A stretch of 64,000 nucleotides of DNA from Candidatus Poribacteria bacterium (GTDB taxonomy: Bacteria > Poribacteria > WGA-4E > WGA-3G). Where the stretch lies: the NCBI GenBank assembly GCA_022828145.1, contig JAJEJA010000094.1, forward strand, positions 1 through 64,000, given 5' to 3'. Below the pieces are notes generated by a model. The model saw nothing but the letters and a program-made list of their open reading frames with translations. It ran no database searches and was not told the origin of the DNA. Each line of letters begins with the position of its first letter. The stretch's first letter is position 1. Positions 52,690 through 61,352 of this stretch are shown here, one piece after another. A program made the translations under genes and the position numbers.

Positions 52690-54687
52690 TTATCCAACAC
52701 TTTCCATCCGTATTTCGTCCAACAATTTCTGTGCCTCAATCACAGCTCTTGGAGGATTCGATAATTTTGCACCAATTGATAATATTTGCATATAATAATC
52801 ATAAGCTGTCTGTAGATCACCGTTGAAATGTGCATTTTCGGCTGCATTGAAATAGCAGACGGTAGCAGAAGCTTTACACTTTTCAACTTCTGGAACGAGT
52901 TGTGCAAACCGATAATTATCTGCCGCCAGTATAAACGATTTTCCCGCCTCTGTCCATGCACGTTGCATTTCTAACTGTCGTGCCAAATGAACATAATAGA
53001 TAGCTCCGTTTCTTGCATTTTTTCTTGCATGACGCTGCTTTTTTGCTGCGGCATAAGAGAATCGTGCTCGCGTATAACAGTTTGCTACAAGTTCAATTTC
53101 ATTCACTCTTATAAACTTTTTGGCGTGTCTGTTGTAAAATGCTCCGAGTCTACTATATTGAATCAAACATCGTCGTATATTCTCTTGTTGCATATATATT
53201 TGTGCCTGCTGATAAATATGCGCTGCTTCCCTTTCATGCGGATATTGAATATCCTCGTGCACCTTATCTAATAAAAACTCAGGTGGTGCTTCCTCAATCA
53301 ATACCCGATAACTTCTTTCCTGTTGCACCTGCGTCTGAGGGACAGGGAAATGATCTAAGTCTTCATGGACAATTTCAGGCTCTTCATGGTGTACATCAGG
53401 TTCATCGTAGTAAACAACAGGTTCTAAGTCATCTTCTGATACAGTCAGCATATACAGTAGATTGGCTTTTTCCGTTTCAGACAACTTTTCAATCAATTCC
53501 ACAATGTCCTGAACTGTTAACCTATCGGGAAGCGATGTTGTATCTGCCACTTTCTTAAAGATAGTATCCGCTTGTGTTTCAAGGTCGGCATCTTGTAAAC
53601 TAAGAGTGTGTGCTTTATGTAACTCTCTTAGTGTCTCATCAACAGAGCCATTTTCGATGTATTCAATAGCATTGGTATAGTGTTGCTTAAGACGAATTTT
53701 CCGTTTTTCTTCGTTGTCCTTTTCCTGTCTATTGCGCGTTTCAAAGAAGAGTGTTTGGTTGATCAGTTCAGCAACGTCAATCTCTAATCGGAAAGTTTTT
53801 CTACACCGTTCAAGTGCTTTTGCCAATTCAGTAGCAGGGGAATTAGTACTCTCAGCTATGAGTATAGATGCTTGCTGTTCATATTTCCAACGTCGGATTT
53901 TATCAAGCTCATCATACATTTCAGCGGCAGTTTGATATCGTTTATCTACATCCCTATTGAGAGCTTTTACAGCAAAATTCCTGAATTCCTCTGGACATTT
54001 TTCGAGATCCTCAATTTCACCTGCAGCTTTCTTTCTATCAATTTCATCTGCTTCACCCGAGAAAGGGTACTGTTTTGTGAGTGCTTCATATAAGAGCAGA
54101 CCTGTAGCATATAGATCCGCTCGATAATCATAGGCACCATAGTGTTGTTCTGGTGCCATGTAACGTCTTGTCCCTGTCATTGTGGATGCCAATTTTGAAG
54201 CATCGCCAAATATGCGTGCAATGCTAAAGTCCGCTATTTTTGCCTCTTTATCAGCCGTAAGCAATATATTCTGGGGTTTAATGTCACGGTGTAAGATGTT
54301 TTCTGCATGTGCGGCTTTCAATCCGTTGCATATACCTATCCCGATATTAAGTACGTCGTTAATGGTTAGATCATCCTGTTGCACAAGTTGATGTAGGTTT
54401 GTCCCTTCAATATATTCCATAACTATCCAAGCAAGACAGTTGTCCCTGCCTGGTTCAACAGTATGAATAGCGACGATGTTCGGGTGTCCACCTATCTTTG
54501 ACATTGATTGAAGTTCAGTTCGCAAATAACGCAGTCTATCTGCAGGATAGGCATCTTTAGATACTGCTTTGATTGCAACGATGCGTTCTGTCATCTCTTC
54601 ACGGGCGCGAAAAACTGACGAGAAACTACCTGAACTCAGATATTCCTCCAATCTGTATTTACCTAATATTAATTGGTTAATCTTCAT
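52690..54687 (-). CDS. Serine/threonine protein kinase with helical-repeat tail
   Basis: The 665 residues start with a Hanks-type kinase: VAIK (Lys40), HRDIKPQN (133-140), and APEQ. The metal-binding motif reads DFS (153-155) instead of DFG, a variant seen in some active kinases. A variable middle follows, then TPR-like helical repeats (about 490-660, e.g. AARQLEMQRAWTEAGKSFILAADNYR). No transmembrane segment is seen, so it is cytosolic. It is the first gene of an operon with iolC, iolD, a CxxC protein and rlmB. Confidence 0.92.
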   Translation of the reverse strand: MKINQLILGKYRLEEYLSSGSFSSVFRAREEMTERIVAIKAVSKDAYPADRLRYLRTELQSMSKIGGHPNIVAIHTVEPGRDNCLAWIVMEYIEGTNLHQLVQQDDLTINDVLNIGIGICNGLKAAHAENILHRDIKPQNILLTADKEAKIADFSIARIFGDASKLASTMTGTRRYMAPEQHYGAYDYRADLYATGLLLYEALTKQYPFSGEADEIDRKKAAGEIEDLEKCPEEFRNFAVKALNRDVDKRYQTAAEMYDELDKIRRWKYEQQASILIAESTNSPATELAKALERCRKTFRLEIDVAELINQTLFFETRNRQEKDNEEKRKIRLKQHYTNAIEYIENGSVDETLRELHKAHTLSLQDADLETQADTIFKKVADTTSLPDRLTVQDIVELIEKLSETEKANLLYMLTVSEDDLEPVVYYDEPDVHHEEPEIVHEDLDHFPVPQTQVQQERSYRVLIEEAPPEFLLDKVHEDIQYPHEREAAHIYQQAQIYMQQENIRRCLIQYSRLGAFYNRHAKKFIRVNEIELVANCYTRARFSYAAAKKQRHARKNARNGAIYYVHLARQLEMQRAWTEAGKSFILAADNYRFAQLVPEVEKCKASATVCYFNAAENAHFNGDLQTAYDYYMQILSIGAKLSNPPRAVIEAQKLLDEIRMESVG

Positions 54688-54753
54688 GGCGATGAATCTT
54701 ATGTTGAATCGTCCGGAAAATCAGATGGTGTACACAACGCTATAGTCATAGTA

Positions 54754-54890
54754 CCCACAACCTAAAGGTTGGGGATCACAACCAATGCCGATTGCTAAAG
54801 AGAGTATAGCAAAGTATGTACGAAAATGTCAAGTTTTTTTGATAAACAAACTGATGAACTGTCTACATCCCGCAAGCTAAAGCATGGGAT
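54754..54890. repeat. Pair of hairpins resembling a miniature IS200/IS605 derivative
   Basis: One hairpin lies at 54754-54774 (CCCACAACC, TAAA, GGTTGGGG), the other at 54867-54890 (ATCCCGCAAGC, TAA, AGCATGGGAT with bulges). Read on the minus strand, the first has the same CC-ACCTT-AGGT-GTGGG layout as 4941-4961. About 140 bases with two end-like hairpins and no transposase suggests a palindrome-associated non-autonomous element. Confidence 0.4.
54803..54832 (-). promoter_or_regulatory. Promoter of the kinase-iol operon
   Basis: On the minus strand: TTGACA (54832-54827), 18 bases, TATACT (54808-54803). The leader is about 110 bases and includes the hairpin at 54754-54774. Confidence 0.6.
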
Positions 54891-54979
54891 TTGACAGAAG
54901 GTTTTAAAAAATCCTTCGGGTAATCAACAGGCAATTATGAAGTTAAAGTATTAAATTGGGTAATATTTTATTTTTCACA

Positions 54980-55041
54980 GACCCGGTAGGTTCGGTTTCC
55001 TAACCAATGCAGAATACCAAACGCGCATTCTGCCGGGTGTC
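54980..55041. repeat. Dispersed palindromic repeat with GGTTTCCTAACCAATGCAG core
   Basis: GACCCGG...CCGGGTGTC arms enclose a hairpin with ATGCAGAAT and ATTCTGC arms. The same core occurs inverted at 24301-24360, and part of it at 62820-62860. Located between the kinase promoter and the aldolase 3' end. Confidence 0.6.
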
Positions 55042-55071
55042 TCAACGAATTACCTAAATTATTATTATGAA

Positions 55072-55725
55072 TTATTGCACAGAATTAACGGCAGCTGCCA
55101 GTTTTTTCGCTCTGTCGGTAAGTTCATTGAAATCGCGAGATTCAATGAGCCTGCTACTTACCAGAAAACTTCCTACACCTAAAGCGGCTGCCCCCGCAGA
55201 TATATACTCGGCTGCATTGTCGGCACTGATGCCGCCGGTTGGAATTAGTGGAATCTGGGGTAGCGGTGCTTTAATATCTTTGATATAGGATGGACCAACG
55301 CCGGTTGAAGGAAAAACTTTGACATAATCCGCACCAAGCTCCCAGGCTGTCAAAATCTCCGTAGGTGTAAATGCGCCAGGTATTACGACTTTACCATAGC
55401 GGTTGCAAATTTCAATTACTTCTGGTTTTGTAACTGGACTGACGACAAATTCAGCACCTGCAAGTATCGCAGCGCGCGCCGTTTCCGAGTCCAAAACAGA
55501 ACCAACACCAATTAATACCTCATTTCCAAACCTTGTAGACACTTCAGTGATTACACGTAACGCGTCTGGTGTTGTCATCGTTATTTCAATAACATTAACG
55601 CCTCCAGTTTGAATAGCCTCCGCTACTTCAATCAGTTCATTTGAACTGTTGGCACGAATTATCGCCACAATACCGCATGCTTCAATACGGTGCATCTGTT
55701 CTAATTTTGTCATACGCTGCCTCAT
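55072..55725 (-). CDS. eda: KDPG/KHG aldolase
   Basis: A 217-residue class I aldolase. It cleaves 2-keto-3-deoxy-6-phosphogluconate (and 4-hydroxy-2-oxoglutarate) to pyruvate and an aldehyde. Motifs: GIVAIIRANSSNELIEVAEAI with the Glu, IGVGSVLDSETARAAILAGAEFVVSPV, the Schiff-base Lys in ADYVKVFPS, and IPTGGISADNAAEYISAGA. It stands apart from the kinase-iol operon with a gap of 384 bases. It could serve sugar-acid breakdown related to uronates or inositol. Confidence 0.93.
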   Translation of the reverse strand: MRQRMTKLEQMHRIEACGIVAIIRANSSNELIEVAEAIQTGGVNVIEITMTTPDALRVITEVSTRFGNEVLIGVGSVLDSETARAAILAGAEFVVSPVTKPEVIEICNRYGKVVIPGAFTPTEILTAWELGADYVKVFPSTGVGPSYIKDIKAPLPQIPLIPTGGISADNAAEYISAGAAALGVGSFLVSSRLIESRDFNELTDRAKKLAAAVNSVQ

Positions 55726-55890
55726 TATCTATTGATCAATGGTTGTTTTCAGTTGCAACACGTTCTCGTTGAACACTTAAATCTATTTTAATATGTAGAT
55801 TTTCTTGTTGCATTTAATCTCTTAACATGTTAACATAAGTATCAAGTCATTCAAACAGAAGTTTTTACATGAATGCTTAGTCAACAAACT

Positions 55891-56013
55891 ATTGTAGATC
55901 GCGATTCGGAGATCACTCCTACAGAATCTGTTGTACTGCAGAAGGCCAGTTAACATATTTCTGGCCGATTCCCGACTTTTTAATGCCATCAAAAAACACT
56001 TGAAAAAGTATTA
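55891..56013. repeat. Left copy of a 120-base direct repeat
   Basis: Nearly the same sequence recurs at 58795-58918, in the same orientation. Both contain GATTCGGAGATC(A/G)CTCC, then TAACATATTTCTG, then TTCCCGACTTT and TGCCATCAAAA.ACACTTGAAAAA. The pair frames the two CNNM/CorC genes. The remaining 55726-56090 gap shows nothing else clear. Confidence 0.75.
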
Positions 56014-56090
56014 GTATAGTATACAACAAACGGAATTGAGGTCTAATACTCCCGGACGAATATCTAACTATACTTCGTCCACACAAACGA

Positions 56091-57434
56091 ATGGAAGTTC
56101 CACTACTACCTTATTTTATTGGATTAGTAGGTTTACTCATCCTCTCGGGTTTTTTCTCCGGTTCTGAAACTGCTCTCTGTGCTTTGACTCGTGTGCAGAT
56201 AGAAAAGTTACGACTTGAACGCGGAAAGACCTCTGCAATTGTCAATTTTGTTGACAATCCTCGCCGCTTGTTTATCACGGTTCTCCTTGGTAACAATCTG
56301 GTTAATGTCTCTTTTGCAATACTTGTTCTTCGACTTGTCCCATCAGTATTTCCTGAATCCATAGAAAACTTTTATCCCTACTTGGCATTACTATTGACTG
56401 TCGTGCCGATGCTCATCTTTGGCGAAATGACACCAAAGACCTATGCTATAAAGTATCCTATATTTTTTGCGAAACTAACTGCACCGCCTTTATGGGTCTT
56501 TTCAATCTGTATTACCCCTTTACGTTCACTGCTTCGCAGGATTATCGACCGACTTGTTCCAATATTCGGTGGAAACCCACCAGAAGACGAAGAATTCACA
56601 GCAGAAGATTTGCAAGAGTTTTTCAAAACATATCACGAAGAAACACTTCCCCCAGACGAACGCGAAATTGTCAGCAATATCCTTGAATTGCGAAACATAG
56701 AAGCGAAAGAAATCATGGTTCCCAGAACTGAAGTCGTTGCTGTGTCCACCTTACACACTATCCAAGAAACATTGACGCAAGCAAAGAAATCTGGTTTTTC
56801 TCGCATACTTGTCTATCAAGAAGAAATTGACAAAATATGCGGAGTCTTCTACGTCAAAGATATTGCCAAATGGGGTCATAAAGATGTCAACTCTCTAACA
56901 ATTGAGGAATTCCTTAAAAAAAGAGAACAGTTTGCAGAGATATCTGAACAAGCACCCCTCATACGAGAACCTGTCACTGTCCTCGAAATCCGAAAAATCG
57001 GAATACTGTTGTTAAGACTGAAACGTGAAAAAACCAAATTAGCTGTCCTCCACGATGAATATGGCGGGTTCTCTGGCATCGTTACCACAGAAGATATCGT
57101 TGAACAGGTCGTCGGTGATATCGTTGATGAACATGATAAAACCGATTCTGCAAATGGATGTATAAAACACTCAGAAAACCCATTAATATTAGAAACCACA
57201 GGACGCATGAGTATTCGTGATCTAAACTATCAATATGAACTCAATATTCAGGAAGAAGATGCGGATACCATCGGTGGCTACGCTTACGGTCTGTTTGGAC
57301 GAATCCCTTCTGTAGGCGAAACCCAGGTGAATGAAAACGGTTTAGAGTTTGAAATCATTGAGACAGAAGGAAACTTAATCACAAGTCTGCTAATCCGTGT
57401 GCCTGACCCTGATGAACTAGAAGCAGAAAATTAA
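56091..57434 (+). CDS. CNNM/CorC family membrane protein with CBS domains
   Basis: The 447 residues consist of a CNNM transmembrane domain (helices about 7-30, 62-85, 93-115, 125-145; motifs SGFFSGSETAL, FGEMTPKTYA), two CBS domains (about 210-330, with VPRTEVVAV and HDEYGGFSGIVTTEDIVEQVVG) and a C-terminal CorC/HlyC transporter-associated domain. Members are linked to magnesium or cobalt transport. The hemolysin label from old annotations has no support here. The paralogue starts 16 bases downstream. Confidence 0.9.
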   Translation: MEVPLLPYFIGLVGLLILSGFFSGSETALCALTRVQIEKLRLERGKTSAIVNFVDNPRRLFITVLLGNNLVNVSFAILVLRLVPSVFPESIENFYPYLALLLTVVPMLIFGEMTPKTYAIKYPIFFAKLTAPPLWVFSICITPLRSLLRRIIDRLVPIFGGNPPEDEEFTAEDLQEFFKTYHEETLPPDEREIVSNILELRNIEAKEIMVPRTEVVAVSTLHTIQETLTQAKKSGFSRILVYQEEIDKICGVFYVKDIAKWGHKDVNSLTIEEFLKKREQFAEISEQAPLIREPVTVLEIRKIGILLLRLKREKTKLAVLHDEYGGFSGIVTTEDIVEQVVGDIVDEHDKTDSANGCIKHSENPLILETTGRMSIRDLNYQYELNIQEEDADTIGGYAYGLFGRIPSVGETQVNENGLEFEIIETEGNLITSLLIRVPDPDELEAEN

Positions 57435-57449
57435 CCGAGTATTTTTATT

Positions 57450-58781
57450 TTGCAAATCCTAATTTTATCCCTCTTTCTAATCGGGGCAGGTAGTGCAACG
57501 CAATCCGCTTTACTGATCACTTCGTTCGCTGTTGCCGTACTTGTCTGTCTTATCTTGTCGGCATTCTACTCCGGTTCAGAAACTGCTCTCGTCTCTGTAA
57601 ATAAACTGCGGATAAATCAACTCGTTGAGTCTAAGGACAAAAAGGCAAGGATTATCCACCGTTTAATCGCATCTCCTGATAAAATGCTTGCTCTCACATT
57701 GGTGGGTACTAATCTTGCGAATATACTCATTGCACAATACGGGGACCGATTGACTGAACAGGTCTTATCAGATACAAATATATCAGATAGAATACAGGGT
57801 GTTATTTCTATCCTTTATGTGACAATACTACTTCTTATCTTCGGAGAGATATTACCCAAAACCGTATTTCGCGTAAAAGCGGATATACTTGCTTTACGGT
57901 ATGCCTATCTATTGAGATTTTCTGAATATGTTTTATCTCCGCTAATCTACTTTGTGCAAACAGTAACTAAAGTCCTTGTTAGGATCATTGATAGAGGTCC
58001 TTCTGAACCTAATGTTGATGCACAACGGGAAGAATTACGTTTGGTTGCAACTATGGGTGAACAATCAGGAAATCTACATGCTGAACAGCGACGCATGATT
58101 CACCGCCTGCTTAATATTCAAGACCGAACTGTACGGCAGGTAATGGTACCGCTTGTTGATATCGTAGCGATTGAAAAAACAACCACTTGTGAAGATTTTT
58201 TGCAGATTGCTGCTGATTCAGGATACTCTCGTCTGCCAGTTTACGATGAACGTATATACGACATTATCGGGATTGTTAACCTCTTAGATGTAATCTATGC
58301 AGAAAATCTACCTGATACAATTGAATCCTTTACCCGGACAGACTTACATGTTGTCCCAGAATCGAAAAATATAAACGCCCTCCTTAAAGAAATTCAGCAA
58401 ACCCAGCATACGATGGTATTTGCGGTTGATGAATACAGTGGTATTGTTGGTCTTGTAACCGTTGAAGACCTTGTAGAAGAAATCGTCGGTGAATTTGCTG
58501 ATGAACGAGATGACCCCGATTCCATACATCTGATCTCACCAGAAATTATTGAATGTGAAGGTAGAACTGAAATCGACATTTTAGATGAACAGTACGGATT
58601 ATCTATTCCTGAAGGCGACTATGAAACTATCGCAGGTTATATCCTTGAACGGACCGGTACGATACCGGAAACCGGAACAGAATTGGAACTTGGTGACTCA
58701 GTCATTACAATATTAGATGCAGATACACGAGCAATCAAAAAAATACGGATTCGACGTCGCCTGGGAAGATTCAAAACGTAA
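57450..58781 (+). CDS. CNNM/CorC family membrane protein (second copy)
   Basis: The 443-residue paralogue has the same order: CNNM domain (SAFYSGSETALVSVN, FGEILPKTVFRVK), CBS pair (VPLVDIVAIEKT, VDEYSGIVGLVTVEDLVEEIVGEFADE) and the CorC domain. It starts at TTG 57450, 16 bases after the first gene; the site upstream is weak, so translation may depend on coupling. The two are diverged rather than recent copies. Such paired CNNM genes occur in many bacteria and may form heteromers. Confidence 0.9.
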   Translation: MQILILSLFLIGAGSATQSALLITSFAVAVLVCLILSAFYSGSETALVSVNKLRINQLVESKDKKARIIHRLIASPDKMLALTLVGTNLANILIAQYGDRLTEQVLSDTNISDRIQGVISILYVTILLLIFGEILPKTVFRVKADILALRYAYLLRFSEYVLSPLIYFVQTVTKVLVRIIDRGPSEPNVDAQREELRLVATMGEQSGNLHAEQRRMIHRLLNIQDRTVRQVMVPLVDIVAIEKTTTCEDFLQIAADSGYSRLPVYDERIYDIIGIVNLLDVIYAENLPDTIESFTRTDLHVVPESKNINALLKEIQQTQHTMVFAVDEYSGIVGLVTVEDLVEEIVGEFADERDDPDSIHLISPEIIECEGRTEIDILDEQYGLSIPEGDYETIAGYILERTGTIPETGTELELGDSVITILDADTRAIKKIRIRRRLGRFKT

Positions 58782-58794
58782 CGACTTCTACACT

Positions 58795-58918
58795 ATTGTA
58801 GGTCACGATTCGGAGATCGCTCCTACAGAATCTGTTGTATTGTAGGAGACCATGTTAACATATTTCTGACCAATTCCCGACTTTCTTATGCCATCAAAAG
58901 ACACTTGAAAAAACACTA
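58795..58918. repeat. Right copy of the 120-base direct repeat
   Basis: Matches 55891-56013 along its length with scattered differences. It begins 14 bases after the second CNNM gene and ends 2 bases before the inverted-repeat element at 58921. Confidence 0.75.
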
Positions 58919-58920
58919 GA

Positions 58921-59078
58921 CTAACGTGAGTTTGATAATTAAATGCAATATGCGTTGTAGGTTGGGTTGAGGAACGAAACCCAACATGTATTGCTATATA
59001 ATGGGTCAAAATGTTGGGTTTCGTGCCTCAACCCAACCTACGTAAGTTATTTGTTCTGATTTATCAAACTCACGTTAG
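58921..59078. mobile_element. Miniature inverted-repeat element with perfect 18-base termini
   Basis: CTAACGTGAGTTTGATAA (58921-58938) is the exact inverse of TTATCAAACTCACGTTAG (59061-59078). Inside, GTAGGTTGGGTTGAGG (about 58957) pairs with CCTCAACCCAACCTAC (about 59027-59041) and further inward, so the element can fold almost wholly. No coding capacity. The termini recur at 1044-1188, 24405-24420 and 62786-62907, marking a non-autonomous family. Confidence 0.8.
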
Positions 59079-59090
59079 ACTATGAAATCC

Positions 59091-59819
59091 TTACAAAATT
59101 CCAAGTGGTGGCATCACGACTATCTCTTCCGTGACCATACCGTTAGGTTGTTGACATACAGACAAAATCGCATCTGCTATATGTTCCGGTTTGAGCATCT
59201 TGTCAAAGTCTGGATGCTCTGGTATATCATCCCAAAAGGGTGTTTCAACTGAACCGGGTAGAACTGCTGTTACGCGAACGTTTTGTTGTCGTACTTCAGC
59301 AGCCAACACTTTTGTAAAGGCGAGTGCTCCTGCTTTTGCTGCACAATATGCCCCCGAAGCAGGAAAAGCAACTTTTGCAGCGATAGATAGGACATTTATT
59401 ATCTGTCCACCCCCATCTGCAATCAGATGGGGTAGTGCAAATTTGGAGCAGAGAAACACACCTTTCAAGTTTGAATTGATAACTGTATCCCAATCTGTGT
59501 GGTCAAAATCAATAACATTACCAAAAACACCAGCACCTGCGTTGTTTATCAATATGTCCAGTTTCTGATAGATGTCAAGCGTTTCTGTGATCAGAGATTG
59601 AACTGCCTTATCATCTGTAACATCAGTCGGAATTGCCAGCACATCCGCCCCTGTCTCTTTTAAATCATCAGCAACTTGTTCAACGACTTTGCGCGTTCTC
59701 GCTGCCAAGACTACCTTTACCCCCGATTTTGCGAAAACTTCTGCTATTGCTTTACCAATGCCTTTAGATGCCCCTGTAACAATAGCAACCTTTCCTTCAA
59801 TACTGTTTGGTGTTGACAT
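59091..59819 (-). CDS. SDR family oxidoreductase
   Basis: A 242-residue classical short-chain dehydrogenase/reductase. TGASKGIG is the NAD(P)-binding glycine motif, NNAGAGVFG follows, and the catalytic set is Ser in NVLSIAAK with Tyr-x3-Lys in YCAAKAG. It is the last gene of the folE operon, 50 bases after folE, so a pterin reductase such as a sepiapterin reductase is possible. It also resembles FabG-like reductases, and sequence alone cannot choose. Ends 12 bases before the inverted-repeat element. Confidence 0.9.
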   Translation of the reverse strand: MSTPNSIEGKVAIVTGASKGIGKAIAEVFAKSGVKVVLAARTRKVVEQVADDLKETGADVLAIPTDVTDDKAVQSLITETLDIYQKLDILINNAGAGVFGNVIDFDHTDWDTVINSNLKGVFLCSKFALPHLIADGGGQIINVLSIAAKVAFPASGAYCAAKAGALAFTKVLAAEVRQQNVRVTAVLPGSVETPFWDDIPEHPDFDKMLKPEHIADAILSVCQQPNGMVTEEIVVMPPLGIL

Positions 59820-59869
59820 AATAATCTATGGTATTAGTTATCCGTTGTGCGCGGTAAACCGAAAAATTC

Positions 59870-60469
59870 CTAAATACATCTCAGAAATTCTGCTCTTGAA
59901 GAACTATCCTCACGGAACGTACCGAGCATTGTATTGGTTGTCATCTTTGATGCCTGTTTCTCCACGCCGCGTGCCATCATACACATATGTTGTGCCTCTA
60001 TAACAACGCCTACACCTGTCGGGTCTATTGCTTCTTCCAATGTTTCAGCAATTTGACGTGTTAATCTCTCCTGTACTTGTAAACGTCGTGAAAACATATC
60101 AACAATTCTCGGTATCTTACTCAAACCGATGATGCGTTTATTCGGTAGATAGCCGACATGGCATTTGCCCCAAAAGGGGAGTATATGATGTTCGCAAAGG
60201 CTATAAAACTCAATATCCTTGACAATGACCATTTCATCGTAATCTTCGTCAAAGATAGCCTGATTTAATAATTTAGTCAGGTCCTGTGTGTATCCGCTTG
60301 TCAAGAATTCCATGGCAGTTGCTGCTCGGAGTGGTGTTCTTTTTAAACCTTGACGGTTTGGATTTTCTCCAAGCTTCTCAATAATCTGTGCATAGAGGAA
60401 TTCTAAGTCATTTGTCCTGTCTAGACATTCACGATTAATATCTGTTTCACTTTCCTGTTTAGTCTTCAT
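59870..60469 (-). CDS. folE: GTP cyclohydrolase I
   Basis: A 199-residue type IA enzyme that makes 7,8-dihydroneopterin triphosphate from GTP. Zinc ligands are Cys and His in [21 protein letters not shown] and the later Cys in [35 protein letters not shown] is the family's substrate block. The first roughly 20 residues are a variable extension. The start lies 3 bases past the PTPS stop, so the two are translated together. The product feeds folate, queuosine or tetrahydrobiopterin synthesis. Confidence 0.96.
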   Translation of the reverse strand: MKTKQESETDINRECLDRTNDLEFLYAQIIEKLGENPNRQGLKRTPLRAATAMEFLTSGYTQDLTKLLNQAIFDEDYDEMVIVKDIEFYSLCEHHILPFWGKCHVGYLPNKRIIGLSKIPRIVDMFSRRLQVQERLTRQIAETLEEAIDPTGVGVVIEAQHMCMMARGVEKQASKMTTNTMLGTFREDSSSRAEFLRCI

Positions 60470-60472
60470 GTA

Positions 60473-61306
60473 TTATGAGGGTTCTCCGTAATAATCAAAA
60501 TGATTTTTGGGTGTTTCCCGCAATCGTACTCTGTGTAAGCGCACAGGTTGTAAATTCGGTTCCAGAACATCCCAAAGTACTTTGACGAAGTTTTCAGATG
60601 TCGGATTAACATTTTCGAATTCTGCCGTATCAAGATTCAGATGTTTGTAGTCAAATCGTGAAAATACCTCCTTTTCAATTACTTCATCAAGCAGATTGAG
60701 GTCTGCGATCAATCCTGTTTTAGGATCAACAGTACCTTTAATTGTCACTTCAAGAACATAGTTATGTCCATGACCAGCGGGATTATTACATTTTCCAAAG
60801 ATTTCAAGATTTTCCTTATCTGAAAGTTGTTGGCTATGTAGACGGTGTGCAGCACTGAACTCATAAACTTTGGTGAGATAAACCATTACGTCCTCTCCAT
60901 AATAGTCAGCAAAATGTGTAGAACTTTCATAGAGTCGCACGCGATGCAATAATGCATTAGGTAGAGAAGAATCAAGCCTGTGCCATATATCTATCGTGAT
61001 GTTCTCACAAGTCGGTTGTAGGCACGGGTTTTTTGAAAATATGGGATGCTGTTTATTCAAAAGTTTGTGGTCGTAGTGCGGCTGCACTTCTGTTTTCAAC
61101 AAAGCATCCAGGTCTGTCAAGTTGATGACCATTCCATCGTGCGTGTCCAAATGACCTTTGACCATTACTTCAAGGACATAATTGTGTCCGTGGCTATTTG
61201 GATTAGCTGCTGAACCGAACAGTTGAAAGTTCTCTGCATCACTCAACTCAGGTATCCGATTGAAATGAGACGCTTCAAAAGCTGTCTGACGTGTCAAGTA
61301 ATACAT
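60473..61306 (-). CDS. Tandem-domain 6-pyruvoyl-tetrahydropterin synthase/QueD family protein
   Basis: The 277 residues are two PTPS-fold domains in one chain (about 1-138 and 141-277). Zinc ligands are intact in both: H14, H39, H41 and H154, H179, H181. The catalytic Cys is present only in the second domain (C173, GKCNNPAGHGH); in the first it is Ala33. The catalytic Asp-His pair is complete only in the first (D79 H80); in the second it is D219 Y220. Pterin-binding Glu (E127, E264) is kept in both. Because the triad of this family is shared between subunits, the fused protein may keep one composite active site type. Cys-x5-HGH spacing fits mammalian PTPS rather than E. coli QueD (Cys-x3-HGH). 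Confidence 0.9.
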   Translation of the reverse strand: MYYLTRQTAFEASHFNRIPELSDAENFQLFGSAANPNSHGHNYVLEVMVKGHLDTHDGMVINLTDLDALLKTEVQPHYDHKLLNKQHPIFSKNPCLQPTCENITIDIWHRLDSSLPNALLHRVRLYESSTHFADYYGEDVMVYLTKVYEFSAAHRLHSQQLSDKENLEIFGKCNNPAGHGHNYVLEVTIKGTVDPKTGLIADLNLLDEVIEKEVFSRFDYKHLNLDTAEFENVNPTSENFVKVLWDVLEPNLQPVRLHRVRLRETPKNHFDYYGEPS

Positions 61307-61352
61307 CAGTTAGACCACGTGTGAAACATTCTTGTGAGAAACTGTTCAACTA

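Noticed and set aside
56091..58781. Tandem genes as hemolysins
   Set aside because: Domain content is CNNM, CBS and CorC; the hemolysin name is an old label for the family without evidence of toxin function.
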